Below are positions 32,152 to 39,606 of a stretch of 53,905 bases of DNA, one piece after another. The translations under genes and the position numbers were made by a program. The stretch spans positions 1-53,905 of the IMG/VR virus record IMGVR_UViG_3300048836_001050. One strand, 5' to 3'. The notes under the pieces are model-generated. The model was not told the origin of the DNA. It searched no databases and worked only from the letters and a program-made list of their open reading frames with translations. How positions within the stretch are numbered: the first letter of the stretch is position 1; the number at the start of each line of letters is the position of its first letter. Origin of the DNA: a virus.

Positions 32152-32897
32152 ACTCCACCGCCTTTGAAGGCGTCGCCTTGCGTCATGCCTTGCGGCGGCA
32201 AAATCGTCGCGAAAAGCTGCTGCGCTTCATCGCTCTCGGTGATGTCTTCGCCCGTTTCGGGGAAAGGTTCGAGCGGCGGCGGCGCGGGAGGAATGAGATT
32301 TGTCTGGGGCGATGCGACCGGCGCGCTCACAATCTGCGTTGCCGCTTTAGGCACCGCGTCCGGTTTGGTATCGAGCAGAATTTTCAGGGCGTCCACCGCT
32401 GAAATCACCGATTGCGCTTTGTCAATCTGCTTGTTGATTTTCTGCGCCGCCGTCGGCGTTTTGGAAGTTGCTTTTTCGAGCTTGTCGGGCAAGCCGGTAT
32501 CACGCCAGAAGTTGGTAAAGAGAATTTTCGTTGCGCTCAAAATCACCGTCGCGTTGATTAAAAACCACGAGCCAAAGTTGGCGAGTTGCTCGCCAAAACC
32601 ACCGCCGCTAATGAAACGAAAGGAGTATTCCTGATTCAAAAGCGTCGCCAAAAGCGCCACGCCAAAGCAAATCACGCCACTGACGATGCGCTTGGTGGTT
32701 TGCGGCCAGTGGTGCTGCAAAATGAACGGAATCACCACGACCGGAAGGAGCCAACTTGTGATGAGGTTGAGCAACATTTCCGGCGCGCCGAGCGGCATCG
32801 AGGCGGCAGTACTCCCGGCCTCTTGCGCCCACGCTGCGCCGCATGACAAAAACAGCACGAATAGCGCCCACAACATCAACTTCAAATTGGTTTTCAT
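32148..32897 (-). CDS. Putative holin / lysis membrane protein
   Basis: The ATG at 32897 is favoured by GGGAG 8 nt upstream. The 249-residue protein has a cleavable signal-like N-terminus (MKTNLKLMLWALFVLFLSC then AAWAQ). Two or three transmembrane helices follow (LITSWLLPVVVIPFIL, IVSGVICFGVALLATLL, FLINATVILSATKILF), then a long Pro/Thr-rich hydrophilic tail. It directly precedes the endolysin, so a holin role is likely. It is larger than classic holins. Confidence 0.55.
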   Translation of the reverse strand: MKTNLKLMLWALFVLFLSCGAAWAQEAGSTAASMPLGAPEMLLNLITSWLLPVVVIPFILQHHWPQTTKRIVSGVICFGVALLATLLNQEYSFRFISGGGFGEQLANFGSWFLINATVILSATKILFTNFWRDTGLPDKLEKATSKTPTAAQKINKQIDKAQSVISAVDALKILLDTKPDAVPKAATQIVSAPVASPQTNLIPPAPPPLEPFPETGEDITESDEAQQLFATILPPQGMTQGDAFKGGGV

Positions 32898-32916
32898 GCT
32901 CATCGCTCCCAAGCGT

Positions 32917-33138
32917 TCACCGCTCCGTCAGATAGCTGTATTGATAATCCGCCCACGCCTCGAACGGCGTGTCGCCAAAGCCGACAACAGCACTGCCGTT
33001 CCTGCGGCCTTCCACGCGCCACAGGGCGCTGTCATGGCACAACCGCGCGCGATGCGTCCAGGCCACGAAGCGATAATACGCCGCGCTCCCAAACTCGGCG
33101 ATGCGTTCTGCGCAACTGTGCCTGTGTTCGTTTTTCAT
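32917..33138 (-). CDS. Small protein before the holin gene (73 aa)
   Basis: The ATG at 33138 has GGAG 6 nt upstream; longer in-frame starts at 33150 or 33273 would add a region with tandem repeats. It ends with VVGFGDTPFEAWADYQYS, resembling a short phage/prophage family of unknown function (nucleotide-level role unclear). It is the first confident gene of the late leftward block after two terminators. Confidence 0.5.
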   Translation of the reverse strand: MKNEHRHSCAERIAEFGSAAYYRFVAWTHRARLCHDSALWRVEGRRNGSAVVGFGDTPFEAWADYQYSYLTER

Positions 33139-33166
33139 CGCTCGCTCCATCGCTTTAAAATCCCGC

Positions 33167-33268
33167 TCACTCGACCACTCCACAACGCCTCGACCACTCC
33201 ACAACGCGCAGTAGCCCCCACACCAGCGTCGATAGCAAAGCGATGAGTACTCCCAGTAGCTCGCGCAT
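33167..33268 (-). CDS. Possible 33-aa membrane microprotein
   Basis: An ATG at 33268 opens a frame beginning MRELLGVLIALLSTLVWGLL and ending in an Arg-rich tail. It would be a single transmembrane helix upstream of the holin-like gene. No convincing RBS is seen, and the 3' half overlaps a 19-nt tandem repeat, so this may be chance. Confidence 0.3.
   Translation of the reverse strand: MRELLGVLIALLSTLVWGLLRVVEWSRRCGVVE
33171..33208. repeat. 19-nt tandem repeat, two copies
   Basis: The unit TCGACCACTCCACAACGC(C/G) occurs at 33171-33189 and 33190-33208. It lies between terminators and the first late gene, where a late promoter would be expected. It may be a regulatory site; no clear promoter was recognised in 33209-33284. 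Confidence 0.6.
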
Positions 33269-33284
33269 GACAACAGGGTAAATC

Positions 33285-33316
33285 AAAAGGTGCGGGAATT
33301 TCATCCCGCACCTTTT
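33285..33316. terminator. Strong bidirectional terminator
   Basis: A perfect 13-bp stem, AAAAGGTGCGGGA (33285-33297) and TCCCGCACCTTTT (33304-33316), encloses a 6-nt loop. T and A tracts on both sides make it work in either direction. It ends the leftward early/cassette transcript before the late block. Confidence 0.85.
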
Positions 33317-33326
33317 CGGACAGACA

Positions 33327-33362
33327 AAAAGCCACCGCAGAATTAAATCTGTGGTGGCTTTT
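33327..33362. terminator. Second strong terminator in tandem
   Basis: The stem AAAAGCCACCGCAGA (33327-33341) pairs with TCTGTGGTGGCTTTT (33348-33362), with one G-T wobble and a 6-nt loop. With the neighbouring terminator it forms a double block between cassettes and late genes. Confidence 0.85.
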
Positions 33363-33395
33363 CTTGATCCCGTAGGGCGTCGGTTGCAGCGATTT

Positions 33396-33490
33396 GTTCA
33401 ACACTTAGCTCACCCGCGCCCCGCCACGAAGCCTAACAGTTACCCGAAAAGCCGCGCGGCGGGGTGTCGGTGTGCAGCGCCTTGTTAGCC
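33396..33490 (-). other. attC-like recombination site 1
   Basis: Read on the minus strand, the ends are GGCTAAC (near RYYYAAC) and GTTGAAC (GTTRRRY). In between, GCTGCAC...CCCCGCC pairs with GGCGGGG...GTGAGC, leaving an unpaired G, the extrahelical base typical of folded integron attC sites. The TAA stop of the 72-aa gene lies inside the first box, as in real gene cassettes. Confidence 0.65.
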
Positions 33491-33703
33491 CGCAGTTTCA
33501 AGAGTTGCGCGCCCCTTTTCTGTGACGAAGTAACTGCCCGTGCGATACGAATCCGCCAAGCCGCGCCGTTGCAACGCCCGCGCCGCGCTCAACCATTTCG
33601 CCATGCCGTAACCCGCAACCTGACGGCCACACTGGTCTGCGCCCAGCCACTTCAACAACTTTTGCTGATGTTTCGACAATTCCTCAAATTTGATTTCATC
33701 CAT
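33485..33703 (-). CDS. Cassette ORF 1, winged-helix-like small protein
   Basis: This 72-residue protein (MDEIKFEELSKHQQKLLKWL..., ending YFVTEKGRATLETAG) has the 'helix, helix, vTekGraxL' pattern of small winged-helix proteins. Its ATG follows the GTTAGGC box of the neighbouring attC by about 30 nt, and its stop is inside attC 1. One ORF per cassette is the integron pattern. Function unknown. Confidence 0.6.
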   Translation of the reverse strand: MDEIKFEELSKHQQKLLKWLGADQCGRQVAGYGMAKWLSAARALQRRGLADSYRTGSYFVTEKGRATLETAG

Positions 33704-33731
33704 TTTGGTTCCCACCAAGCCGCGCGCAGCG

Positions 33732-33829
33732 GCCTAACGCCGAACTCACCCGCCGAAACAGCGCCCGGATTGTTCCGCCTGCTGTAAAGTATCTGCGCTG
33801 TTTCGGTCGGGTGCAGTGGTTTGTTAAGC
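33732..33829 (-). other. attC-like recombination site 2
   Basis: Read on the minus strand, the site runs from GCTTAAC (RYYYAAC) to GTTAGGC (GTTRRRY). CACTGCACCCGACCGAAACA and its partner TGTTTCGGCGGGTGAGT form a long imperfect stem with an extra G and an extra A on one strand. This matches the folded attC structure with extrahelical bases. Length 98 bp with an unstructured central loop. Confidence 0.75.
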
Positions 33830-34039
33830 CGCTGTTAATCGGTTTTGGGCGTGATATTTCTCCAACCACACCCACTCGTTTCTGATTTCGATGAGCCGCT
33901 CTGTGATGTCAAGGGGTAAACGGAACTCGTCACCCATTGCCGTTTCCGGCAGCGCATCATTACATTTCAAGACCAAGTTGATGGCTGTGTCCAGCGCGTC
34001 AATCGCCTTGATTTCCTCCCGTGTCAATTCATCTTCCAT
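33824..34039 (-). CDS. Cassette ORF 2, small acidic protein
   Basis: This 71-residue protein (MEDELTREEIKAIDALDTAI..., WVWLEKYHAQNRLTAA) starts at the ATG at 34039 with AGGAG 7 nt upstream. Its TAA lies within the GCTTAAC box of attC 2. The leader after the upstream GTTAAGC box (34078-34084) is CGCAGCGCGCGGCTTGG, nearly the same as the leader of cassette 1. Function unknown. Confidence 0.6.
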   Translation of the reverse strand: MEDELTREEIKAIDALDTAINLVLKCNDALPETAMGDEFRLPLDITERLIEIRNEWVWLEKYHAQNRLTAA

Positions 34040-34077
34040 TCGATTCTCCTTTGCGCCCAACCAAGCCGCGCGCTGCG

Positions 34078-34127
34078 GCTTAACAATGTGTTATACCGCA
34101 AAATATGGCAGTTTTGCGGTATAACAC
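34078..34127. promoter_or_regulatory. Cassette boundary box plus perfect 16-bp inverted repeat
   Basis: GCTTAAC at 34078-34084 is the complement of a GTTRRRY recombination box and starts cassette 2. Immediately beside it, GTGTTATACCGCAAAA (34088-34103) and its exact complement (34112-34127) are separated by 8 nt. No T-run follows on either strand, so an operator or recombination site is more likely than a terminator. The Xre gene ends 15 nt away. Confidence 0.55.
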
Positions 34128-34141
34128 CGCTATGTCGGAAA

Positions 34142-34414
34142 TTACCGCAAATGTTCCAGAATCCCGGCCTGAAATATTTTCAGCGGGGTCACATCGGGTG
34201 GCAGCAATTCCGCCAGCGCGAACATTTCGTCGCTTTCGCGCTGGTCGAGTTTCAAGTATCGCACATACGCCGTCAGCACAGAAACCGGCGGGCGCAGGCG
34301 GTCATTTTCATATTTTGACAACGTGCTGTTGTCGTAGCGCGTCCGCCGCGCCATCTCACGCAGGCCGATATTTTTTGCTTTGCGTTTTTCGCGCAGATAT
34401 TGTCCCAGTGTCAT
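34142..34414 (-). CDS. Xre-family HTH regulator
   Basis: This 90-residue protein has a clear Xre/Cro HTH: LGQYLREKRKAKNIGLREMA, then RRTRYDNSTLSKYENDRLRP. It is the last gene of the early operon before the cassettes. The 16-bp inverted repeat 15 nt beyond its stop is a candidate binding site. It probably binds DNA to control phage genes. Confidence 0.8.
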   Translation of the reverse strand: MTLGQYLREKRKAKNIGLREMARRTRYDNSTLSKYENDRLRPPVSVLTAYVRYLKLDQRESDEMFALAELLPPDVTPLKIFQAGILEHLR

Positions 34415-34424
34415 GTCGCGTTCC

Positions 34425-35192
34425 TCAAAAACTCACTTTGAAAAATCCCAACTGCCCACGCAGTGGCCTAAAAGCCAGCGGCTGCGCGTCTTCGATCACG
34501 AAGCCATACGGTCCGAAAAACCAATCCGATTCCGAATCGTCCACGCAATCCACGATTCGCGCTCGACCGACGATGCCGCCCAACTCGAACTCGTTTTTGT
34601 TCGGTATCTGCAAGCGAACGCTCGGCTCGCACCATTCCTGCAACGAGCGGTAGCCGTCGGCGTCAAAACTTTTTCCGGCATGGATGAAAAACTCACCGCG
34701 AAAGCGCGTCGGCCAGGTGCGATTTTCGACATCCTTGAATCCGTTGGCTATGAGCCAAGCCCACGGCTGGCGGATACTGAGCACCACGCCGGAATGCGCG
34801 GTGGCGACCTTCGGCCATTCTAACTCCTGCGTTTCCACCCCGCGCTCGTGGAATAATTCCGCACAAACGCGCCGGTGACAATGGGAGTACTCCCGGCAGC
34901 CGCACAACAAAATCACGTTGTGCGTTTCCAGCAGCTTGAAAACTTTCAGCAATCCGCGTGGTGCATCGGCTAATTTAATTGCGCCGCCTTTGTAATGGAG
35001 ATTGCCCCATTCCGGCAGCGGGCAATAACGCGCTGCGCCCAGCACGCGAAACAAATTATCTTCGTTCCACTCAAACATTCGAGAGCGGCGCATATGGCGA
35101 ATATCCAAAACCAGTGCATCAATTTTCTCAGCGGCTTGCTTCAGTTGTTCGGGCGTGTGCCCGGAATATCCACAGGTGTAGATGTTGTTCAT
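34425..35192 (-). CDS. DUF488 + ASCH fusion protein
   Basis: This 255-residue protein has an N-terminal DUF488 domain (about 1-135: IYTCGYSGHTPEQLKQ, VILLCGCREYSHCHRRVCAE). A C-terminal ASCH domain follows (about 140-255: VVLSIRQPWAWLIANGFKDV, ENRTWPTRFRGEFFIHAGKS). ASCH/PUA-like folds bind modified bases or RNA; DUF488 proteins carry a conserved Cys-rich site. Fusion of the two next to a cytosine methyltransferase suggests nucleic-acid modification or reading. The role is inferred. Confidence 0.8.
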   Translation of the reverse strand: MNNIYTCGYSGHTPEQLKQAAEKIDALVLDIRHMRRSRMFEWNEDNLFRVLGAARYCPLPEWGNLHYKGGAIKLADAPRGLLKVFKLLETHNVILLCGCREYSHCHRRVCAELFHERGVETQELEWPKVATAHSGVVLSIRQPWAWLIANGFKDVENRTWPTRFRGEFFIHAGKSFDADGYRSLQEWCEPSVRLQIPNKNEFELGGIVGRARIVDCVDDSESDWFFGPYGFVIEDAQPLAFRPLRGQLGFFKVSF

Positions 35193-35226
35193 GGCTTCAC
35201 AATGCTCCCGTCTCCTAATATGGGCA

Positions 35227-36594
35227 TTACTGCAACACCGCCTTGCAAAGCGCTGTCGCCGTCAGCTTCTCAACGGCATTGCCTGCCATTTTGGTTTTGT
35301 CTTTCTTGGTGGTTTTGTCGGGAAACTTGTAGCCGTCCAAACCCATCGCCGCCATGAGTTCATGCGGCTGGAACATCCGCAGCCGAATGTCCATGAGTGC
35401 ATACACAATTCCGTCGCGCTCAAAGATCGCAATCGGTTCCGGCTGGCACAACCCGAAACGATCTCTGGTTGTCAGAGTTGGCACGGGTGCATCGCACGAC
35501 ACCACGTCCGACTGTCCGTTGTATTGAACAAGAAAGGGTTCGATCAAAGCCAGCTCGCCGCGTTGCGCGCCGGTGATCGTTGGTAACGGCTTGTTCACGT
35601 CATGCGCCCGGCTCTCGCCACCACCATGAGTGACGGGAATGATGAACGGCTCGCAGAGCGCCAAATGCCCACCGCCCGCGCAAAGCGTTGGAAGCGGCTC
35701 GCCGGTTGAACGCGCGTTGCCGTTGTTGCGCAGCACCACGACGAAAGGTTCGACTAAGGAAATCGCGCCGGCGCATGAAATCGTAGGAATGGGTTGCCCG
35801 ACATCACGCGGCGCGCTGCATGACTGTTGACCTAAGACAAACTCCACGCCGCCGAATTTTTTCAAACCCGCTTCGATGCGCTTCAGGGTTTTGGGAGCGA
35901 GTGGCTTCTTGCGTCCGAAAATAGATTGGCTGGGATACGACCAATCAATGATCTCGCGCGCTGCGCGATAGGGCTGTTGCTCAATCAGATTCGGCGTGGC
36001 GCTATGAGTACGCGCCGGCCACAGTGGACGCCGGCGCCGCGAGGCTTGGATGAACAATCTTTCACGCGCGGTCGCCGCGCCAAACCATGCGCTGTTGAGT
36101 ACTTTGTGATCCACGCGATAGCCCAACGCATCTAAGCAGCCGAGCCAGGCGCGGAACAATTCCCCTTTTCGATGCTTGATCGGCTTGCCTTTTTTGTCCA
36201 GCGGCCCCCAGTCTTGAAACTCTTTGACGTTCTCCACGATGATATTTTCAATGCGAAGCGCCTCCGCCCATCTGATGACGTGCCATGCTGAAGCGCGGCT
36301 TTGATCCGACATCGGCTTGCCGCCGCGCGCTCGGCTGTGGTGCGTGCATTCGGGCGAAGCCAGCAGGATGTTGAGGCGGCGTGATTTCACAACGTGGCGT
36401 GGATCAACGTTGTCGAGGTTCTCGCACAAATGAGAAACGCTCGGATAATTAAGTTGATGCGTAGCGATGGCGGACGGCCAATGATTGATTGCCAGCAGGT
36501 CGGGCGTGAGTTGCAGCTCATGGCACGCTTGCAACAGCCCCGACGAAAAACCGCCGGCCCCGCAAAACAAATCGCTTGCTTGCAGAGTACTCAC
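35227..36594 (-). CDS. C5 cytosine DNA methyltransferase
   Basis: This protein starts at GTG 36594 (GTGA overlap, GGAGGTGG upstream). Motif I ASDLFCGAGGFSSG, motif IV SPECTHHSRARG (catalytic Cys in SPEC rather than the usual PPCQ), motif VI IIVENVKEF and motif VIII ATARERLFIQ are all present. The target-recognition part contains three tandem repeats built around '(E)PLPTLxxGGHLALCEPF', a known phage C5-MTase style. It would protect phage DNA from host restriction or mark it. It can act on a sequence different from that of the ParB-MTase fusion. Confidence 0.88.
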   Translation of the reverse strand: MSTLQASDLFCGAGGFSSGLLQACHELQLTPDLLAINHWPSAIATHQLNYPSVSHLCENLDNVDPRHVVKSRRLNILLASPECTHHSRARGGKPMSDQSRASAWHVIRWAEALRIENIIVENVKEFQDWGPLDKKGKPIKHRKGELFRAWLGCLDALGYRVDHKVLNSAWFGAATARERLFIQASRRRRPLWPARTHSATPNLIEQQPYRAAREIIDWSYPSQSIFGRKKPLAPKTLKRIEAGLKKFGGVEFVLGQQSCSAPRDVGQPIPTISCAGAISLVEPFVVVLRNNGNARSTGEPLPTLCAGGGHLALCEPFIIPVTHGGGESRAHDVNKPLPTITGAQRGELALIEPFLVQYNGQSDVVSCDAPVPTLTTRDRFGLCQPEPIAIFERDGIVYALMDIRLRMFQPHELMAAMGLDGYKFPDKTTKKDKTKMAGNAVEKLTATALCKAVLQ

Positions 36595-36971
36595 GCCGCC
36601 ACCTCCGTTTCTCCAAAACCTGCTGCGCGCAAGCCGCGCATTGCCTCGCGCCACGCCTTAACTTCTTCGACCGCCAGATCGAAATACGGCTCGTCCTCAA
36701 CGCCGCAGCGCGAAAGCCATTCATCTACACTCGACAGCGTGCCGATGCAATCTTTTACCATCTCGCGGTAGTGCCCGATTTCCAGGCGGAGCTTTTCTAT
36801 CGTTGCCCCGTCCGCTCGCTCCGCTTCCTTCTGTCCCGCCGCCTGCGCTACATCCAGCAGCGCCGCCAACTCGGTTTCAAACAAAGGCCGCGAGCCGGTT
36901 TGATCGCGGCCCGGCCCCCAGTTGCGTGCGAATTGCTCGCGCTTGATTTCTAATAGTTCGTGATTGTTCAT
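36591..36971 (-). CDS. Small coiled-coil protein of the modification operon
   Basis: This 126-residue, mainly helical acidic protein (MNNHELLEIKREQFARNWGP...) is coupled by ATGA to its upstream gene and by GTGA to the cytosine methyltransferase. No domain recognised. Confidence 0.55.
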   Translation of the reverse strand: MNNHELLEIKREQFARNWGPGRDQTGSRPLFETELAALLDVAQAAGQKEAERADGATIEKLRLEIGHYREMVKDCIGTLSSVDEWLSRCGVEDEPYFDLAVEEVKAWREAMRGLRAAGFGETEVAA

Positions 36972-37711
36972 TTGCTCCTCCTGCTTTTACTGCTCTGGCT
37001 GCGCCGCTCGAACGCGGCGCGCTCCTCATCGCTCATCGCCGCGATGCGCCGCTCTCGCTTTTGGTTTTGCAGTTCCCGGTGCCGCGCGACTTTACGCGGC
37101 GCTCGCGCAAAGTAGGCAGGCGTGAGACTCTTGGCATATTTGCGAATCTCCAACCACGAACGCGCCGGGCCAAGCTCCGCCACCCGCGCCACAATCTCCT
37201 CGCGGATTTGCTGCGCGCGTGCCGTCTTCGCGCCAAAGCCGCGCTTAGGCCAGAACGAGGAATTGATGCATGACGCGATGTAGGCGCGCTGCGGATGCGG
37301 CCACTGCCGCCCGTGCTTGACGGCTGCCGCCTCCTTGAACACACCCATGCGGTTGCAGAGTGCGCGCAGCGTCCCGGCATCGCGTCCCGTCAGGGCAACC
37401 AATCGCGCTACGTTCGCGCGTGGATAATGCACGCGCAGGAAAACGCGCTCGACGCCGGTTATGCCTTTCACGAAATCGCCCGTCGCGCGAGGATTTCCCT
37501 TGCGAGCATCCCGCGCGCGATATGGACGCGGATCGGCGTGCGGACACGGCGCGAGTTGCATCGGCCAATTGCGCTTGAGCCGGCGGCAGAAAATCGGCAC
37601 TGCATCGTAGGATTGCTCCATCGCCGCTTTGGAGTGCGGGAGCAACTTGCAGTGACGGCAACGCAGGCAGTTGATGGCCTGACCGGGCGCGATAGTTTGT
37701 TTTTCGTTCAT
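36968..37711 (-). CDS. Cys-rich basic protein, unknown
   Basis: The ATG at 37711 overlaps the upstream stop. The 247-residue protein begins with a Cys cluster (CLRCRHCKLLPHS, IFCRRLKRNW, APCPHADPRP) likely to bind zinc. A helical basic region with an HTH-like centre (VARLVALTGRDAGTLRALCN) follows, and a very basic end (RRSQSSKSRRSK). It is probably a DNA-binding early protein. No family recognised. Confidence 0.55.
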   Translation of the reverse strand: MNEKQTIAPGQAINCLRCRHCKLLPHSKAAMEQSYDAVPIFCRRLKRNWPMQLAPCPHADPRPYRARDARKGNPRATGDFVKGITGVERVFLRVHYPRANVARLVALTGRDAGTLRALCNRMGVFKEAAAVKHGRQWPHPQRAYIASCINSSFWPKRGFGAKTARAQQIREEIVARVAELGPARSWLEIRKYAKSLTPAYFARAPRKVARHRELQNQKRERRIAAMSDEERAAFERRSQSSKSRRSK

Positions 37712-38478
37712 GCGGCCACTTCCGTATTGCCATATTCGCCGTAATCGAAATCTTCTTCGAGCGCGCGAGTACTTTCCGCACCCAGCATCTCGCGTCCCAG
37801 CGGCCCGACTTCGCCGCGCAGGGGCGCGTCCATCGTGTCGCGGATCGGCCAGTGAAACGCGCATCGCCCCGCCGCGCACACCCAGTGGGTTTCAAACGTA
37901 TCGAACACGGCGGGAATCGCATAGCCCGCGCTGTCGTCGCATTCGCAGCACACGGCCAGCAAACCGCGCCCCCAGCGCCGGCGGTTCCATTGCGCCGCGC
38001 GGTAGCCCGGCCCGTCGCGCAGCTCGCCGCTCTGGGCTTTGGCCTGCCACTGTGAATCCTGCCGGCGGCGTTCTGCGTCCTGGCGCCGCGCGAACTCTTG
38101 CGCCTGCCCGGCACGCCAGGCGTCCAGAAACTCGCCCGCACTTTTGAAGCCGCAGCGCAGCCCCTCGCGGCGGAGTGCGTCTAAACCAGATGTCGGCACT
38201 TCGAGCAGTACTTCGTCCCAGTCCTCAATGGCGTCGAAAAGCTGCGCGTCCGACAACTGCGAAATCGCCGCGACATTACGCGTGCCCTGAATCATGCGCG
38301 CCAGCAGCGCCTCACGGTCATGCGCCTCACGGTCATGCGCCTCACGGTCATGCGCCTCACGGTCATGGTTTTCTTCGTGGTGTTGTTCTGCGTGGTTTTC
38401 TGCAAAATTACTTGCGTCCATAGGCGCGCTGCTGTGCGGCGCGGGCGCGTAGAATTCGCTCGTTACGCGTTCGTTCAA
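37708..38478 (-). CDS. Early protein with HDREA repeats
   Basis: The strongest start is TTG at 38478 with GGAGG upstream; an ATG at 38421 is possible and would avoid most of the 70-nt overlap with the initiator gene. The 256-residue protein has four HDREA repeats near the N-terminus, coded by a 15-bp tandem repeat. A Cys-rich part follows (LLAVCCECDD, CAAGRCAFHW). Possibly a replication partner (loader-like) given its place directly after the initiator-like gene. Not identified. Confidence 0.5.
   Translation of the reverse strand: MNERVTSEFYAPAPHSSAPMDASNFAENHAEQHHEENHDREAHDREAHDREAHDREALLARMIQGTRNVAAISQLSDAQLFDAIEDWDEVLLEVPTSGLDALRREGLRCGFKSAGEFLDAWRAGQAQEFARRQDAERRRQDSQWQAKAQSGELRDGPGYRAAQWNRRRWGRGLLAVCCECDDSAGYAIPAVFDTFETHWVCAAGRCAFHWPIRDTMDAPLRGEVGPLGREMLGAESTRALEEDFDYGEYGNTEVAA
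38311..38369. repeat. 15-bp tandem repeat in coding sequence
   Basis: CTCACGGTCATGCGC is repeated exactly at 38311, 38326 and 38341, with a partial fourth copy at 38356. It codes for HDREA units, so copy number can change in frame. Confidence 0.9.
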
Positions 38479-39412
38479 GGGAATTTCCTCCGTTGTGATT
38501 TTTGTGATTGTCTTCGGGCGGCGCGGCCATCACGCGCGCCCAGTGCCCTGCGATCTGCGACAGGTAGGGGCTGCGCCGCCCCTCGCTCGCCCAGCGCCGC
38601 CCAAACTCCCCGATAGCCGCAGCGCGCTCTTCGGGTGATGCGTCCGGCAGCGCTTCGCGAACAGTGGCGATGGCCCCGGGCCATTGCTCCCGGTCGCGCT
38701 CGGCGGGACGGGACACGTTGACGCAGCACAAGCCCAGTAACGCTTTGGCATCCACCACGTCGGCAGGCGGAGAAAACGCACTGTTTTGAAAATTTTTGGT
38801 TTGAGAACTTGTGGTTTGAGATTTTTGTTGCAAGCCATCCGGCGGAGGCGGAGTGTTGCCTTGCGCTTCGCGCCCGCGTGCGAGGTTATTACACACACCA
38901 CCGCTTTCTATTGATGGTTCATTATGATGGTTCTTATGATGGTTAACGCGCCCGCGTTCCTTATATGCAGAGGTGTTTTCGGTGCGCGATTTTTCACCCT
39001 TTAGTGCTGGATTTTTCACCCTTTCCGTGTCGGATTTTTCACCCTTTACGCCATCCAAAGGGTGAAAATCCTTCACCCTTTGGCAAGGGTTAAAGGGTGC
39101 AATCATTTCGCCCTTTGGCGCGCGATACGGAGGCTTGCGAACACCGTTGTTGATGTGGATGTGATACTCCGTCCGATGCCCACGTCCGCCGTGTTCGCCC
39201 GCAACCGGTTCGATGATTTCGTCGGCTTCCAGTTGCCGCAGAATCATCTGCACATTGCGCTGCGAATAGCCGGTTTTCCACGCCAGATACGGCACGCCTG
39301 GAAAGCAGCGTGTACCGTCGTCATGGGCGTGATCCGCCAAAGCGAGCAGCACGTTTTGCTGGTTGGGCGGTAGTTTCAATTCCCAAACCTGCCCCATCAG
39401 CTTGGCGCTCAT
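38408..39412 (-). CDS. Replication initiator-like HTH protein (O-type)
   Basis: The ATG at 39412 overlaps the upstream stop. The 334-residue protein has an N-terminal winged-helix region typical of phage replication initiators (LPPNQQNVLLALADHAHDDG, GTRCFPGVPYLAWKTGYSQR, NVQMILRQLEADEIIEPVAG). A low-complexity centre with repeated VKGEK-type units follows, then a C-terminal helical part (ASPEERAAAIGEFGRRWASE). As in lambda O, the centre of the gene carries DNA iterons, which make a likely origin. Confidence 0.75.
   Translation of the reverse strand: MSAKLMGQVWELKLPPNQQNVLLALADHAHDDGTRCFPGVPYLAWKTGYSQRNVQMILRQLEADEIIEPVAGEHGGRGHRTEYHIHINNGVRKPPYRAPKGEMIAPFNPCQRVKDFHPLDGVKGEKSDTERVKNPALKGEKSRTENTSAYKERGRVNHHKNHHNEPSIESGGVCNNLARGREAQGNTPPPPDGLQQKSQTTSSQTKNFQNSAFSPPADVVDAKALLGLCCVNVSRPAERDREQWPGAIATVREALPDASPEERAAAIGEFGRRWASEGRRSPYLSQIAGHWARVMAAPPEDNHKNHNGGNSLERTRNERILRARAAQQRAYGRK
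38911..39099. other. Candidate replication origin: iterons and AT-rich repeats
   Basis: Three direct copies of GATTTTTCACCCTTT start at 38988, 39010 and 39033 (22-23 nt apart). Three further CACCCTTT cores at 39057 (inverted), 39074 and 39092 (inverted) follow at about 17-nt spacing. Just beside them, 38911-38945 holds three near-copies of TTATGATGGTTC in an AT-rich stretch, like unwinding-element repeats. All are inside the initiator-like gene. Confidence 0.65.
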
Positions 39413-39606
39413 GCCGAACCTCCGTTTTGCCAAAAGATTTCCATGTGCCGCTCGTCGCACAGCAGTTGCAGCAACTGACTGCGACTCAGTTGCAGATGAT
39501 GAGCGAGAATCTCGGCATCCTGCGGCCAGCGTCGCCACAGGCCGGTCTCGGCCACTGCTTTGGGAACCTCCGGCACGCTGCGGTTCAATTCCTGCCGCTC
39601 GTTCAC
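39409..39606 (-). CDS. Small HTH-like protein (65 aa)
   Basis: It starts with GTG at 39606, coupled to its neighbour by GTGA, and ends in the initiator start (ATGA). The segment DAEILAHHLQLSRSQLLQLL looks like a helix-turn-helix. Possibly a small regulator of replication. Confidence 0.5.
   Translation of the reverse strand: MNERQELNRSVPEVPKAVAETGLWRRWPQDAEILAHHLQLSRSQLLQLLCDERHMEIFWQNGGSA

Noticed and set aside
33135-33404. 89-codon minus frame starting MLNKSLQPTPYG
   Set aside because: It reads through both strong terminators and the attC half-site; the start is an attC-derived translation artefact.
36000-38000. Various long plus-strand frames in the modification block
   Set aside because: All lie opposite ATGA-coupled leftward genes and show Arg/Ala-rich shadow composition.
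38311-38369. Possible CRISPR array
   Set aside because: The 15-bp repeats have no spacers and are in frame within a protein-coding gene.
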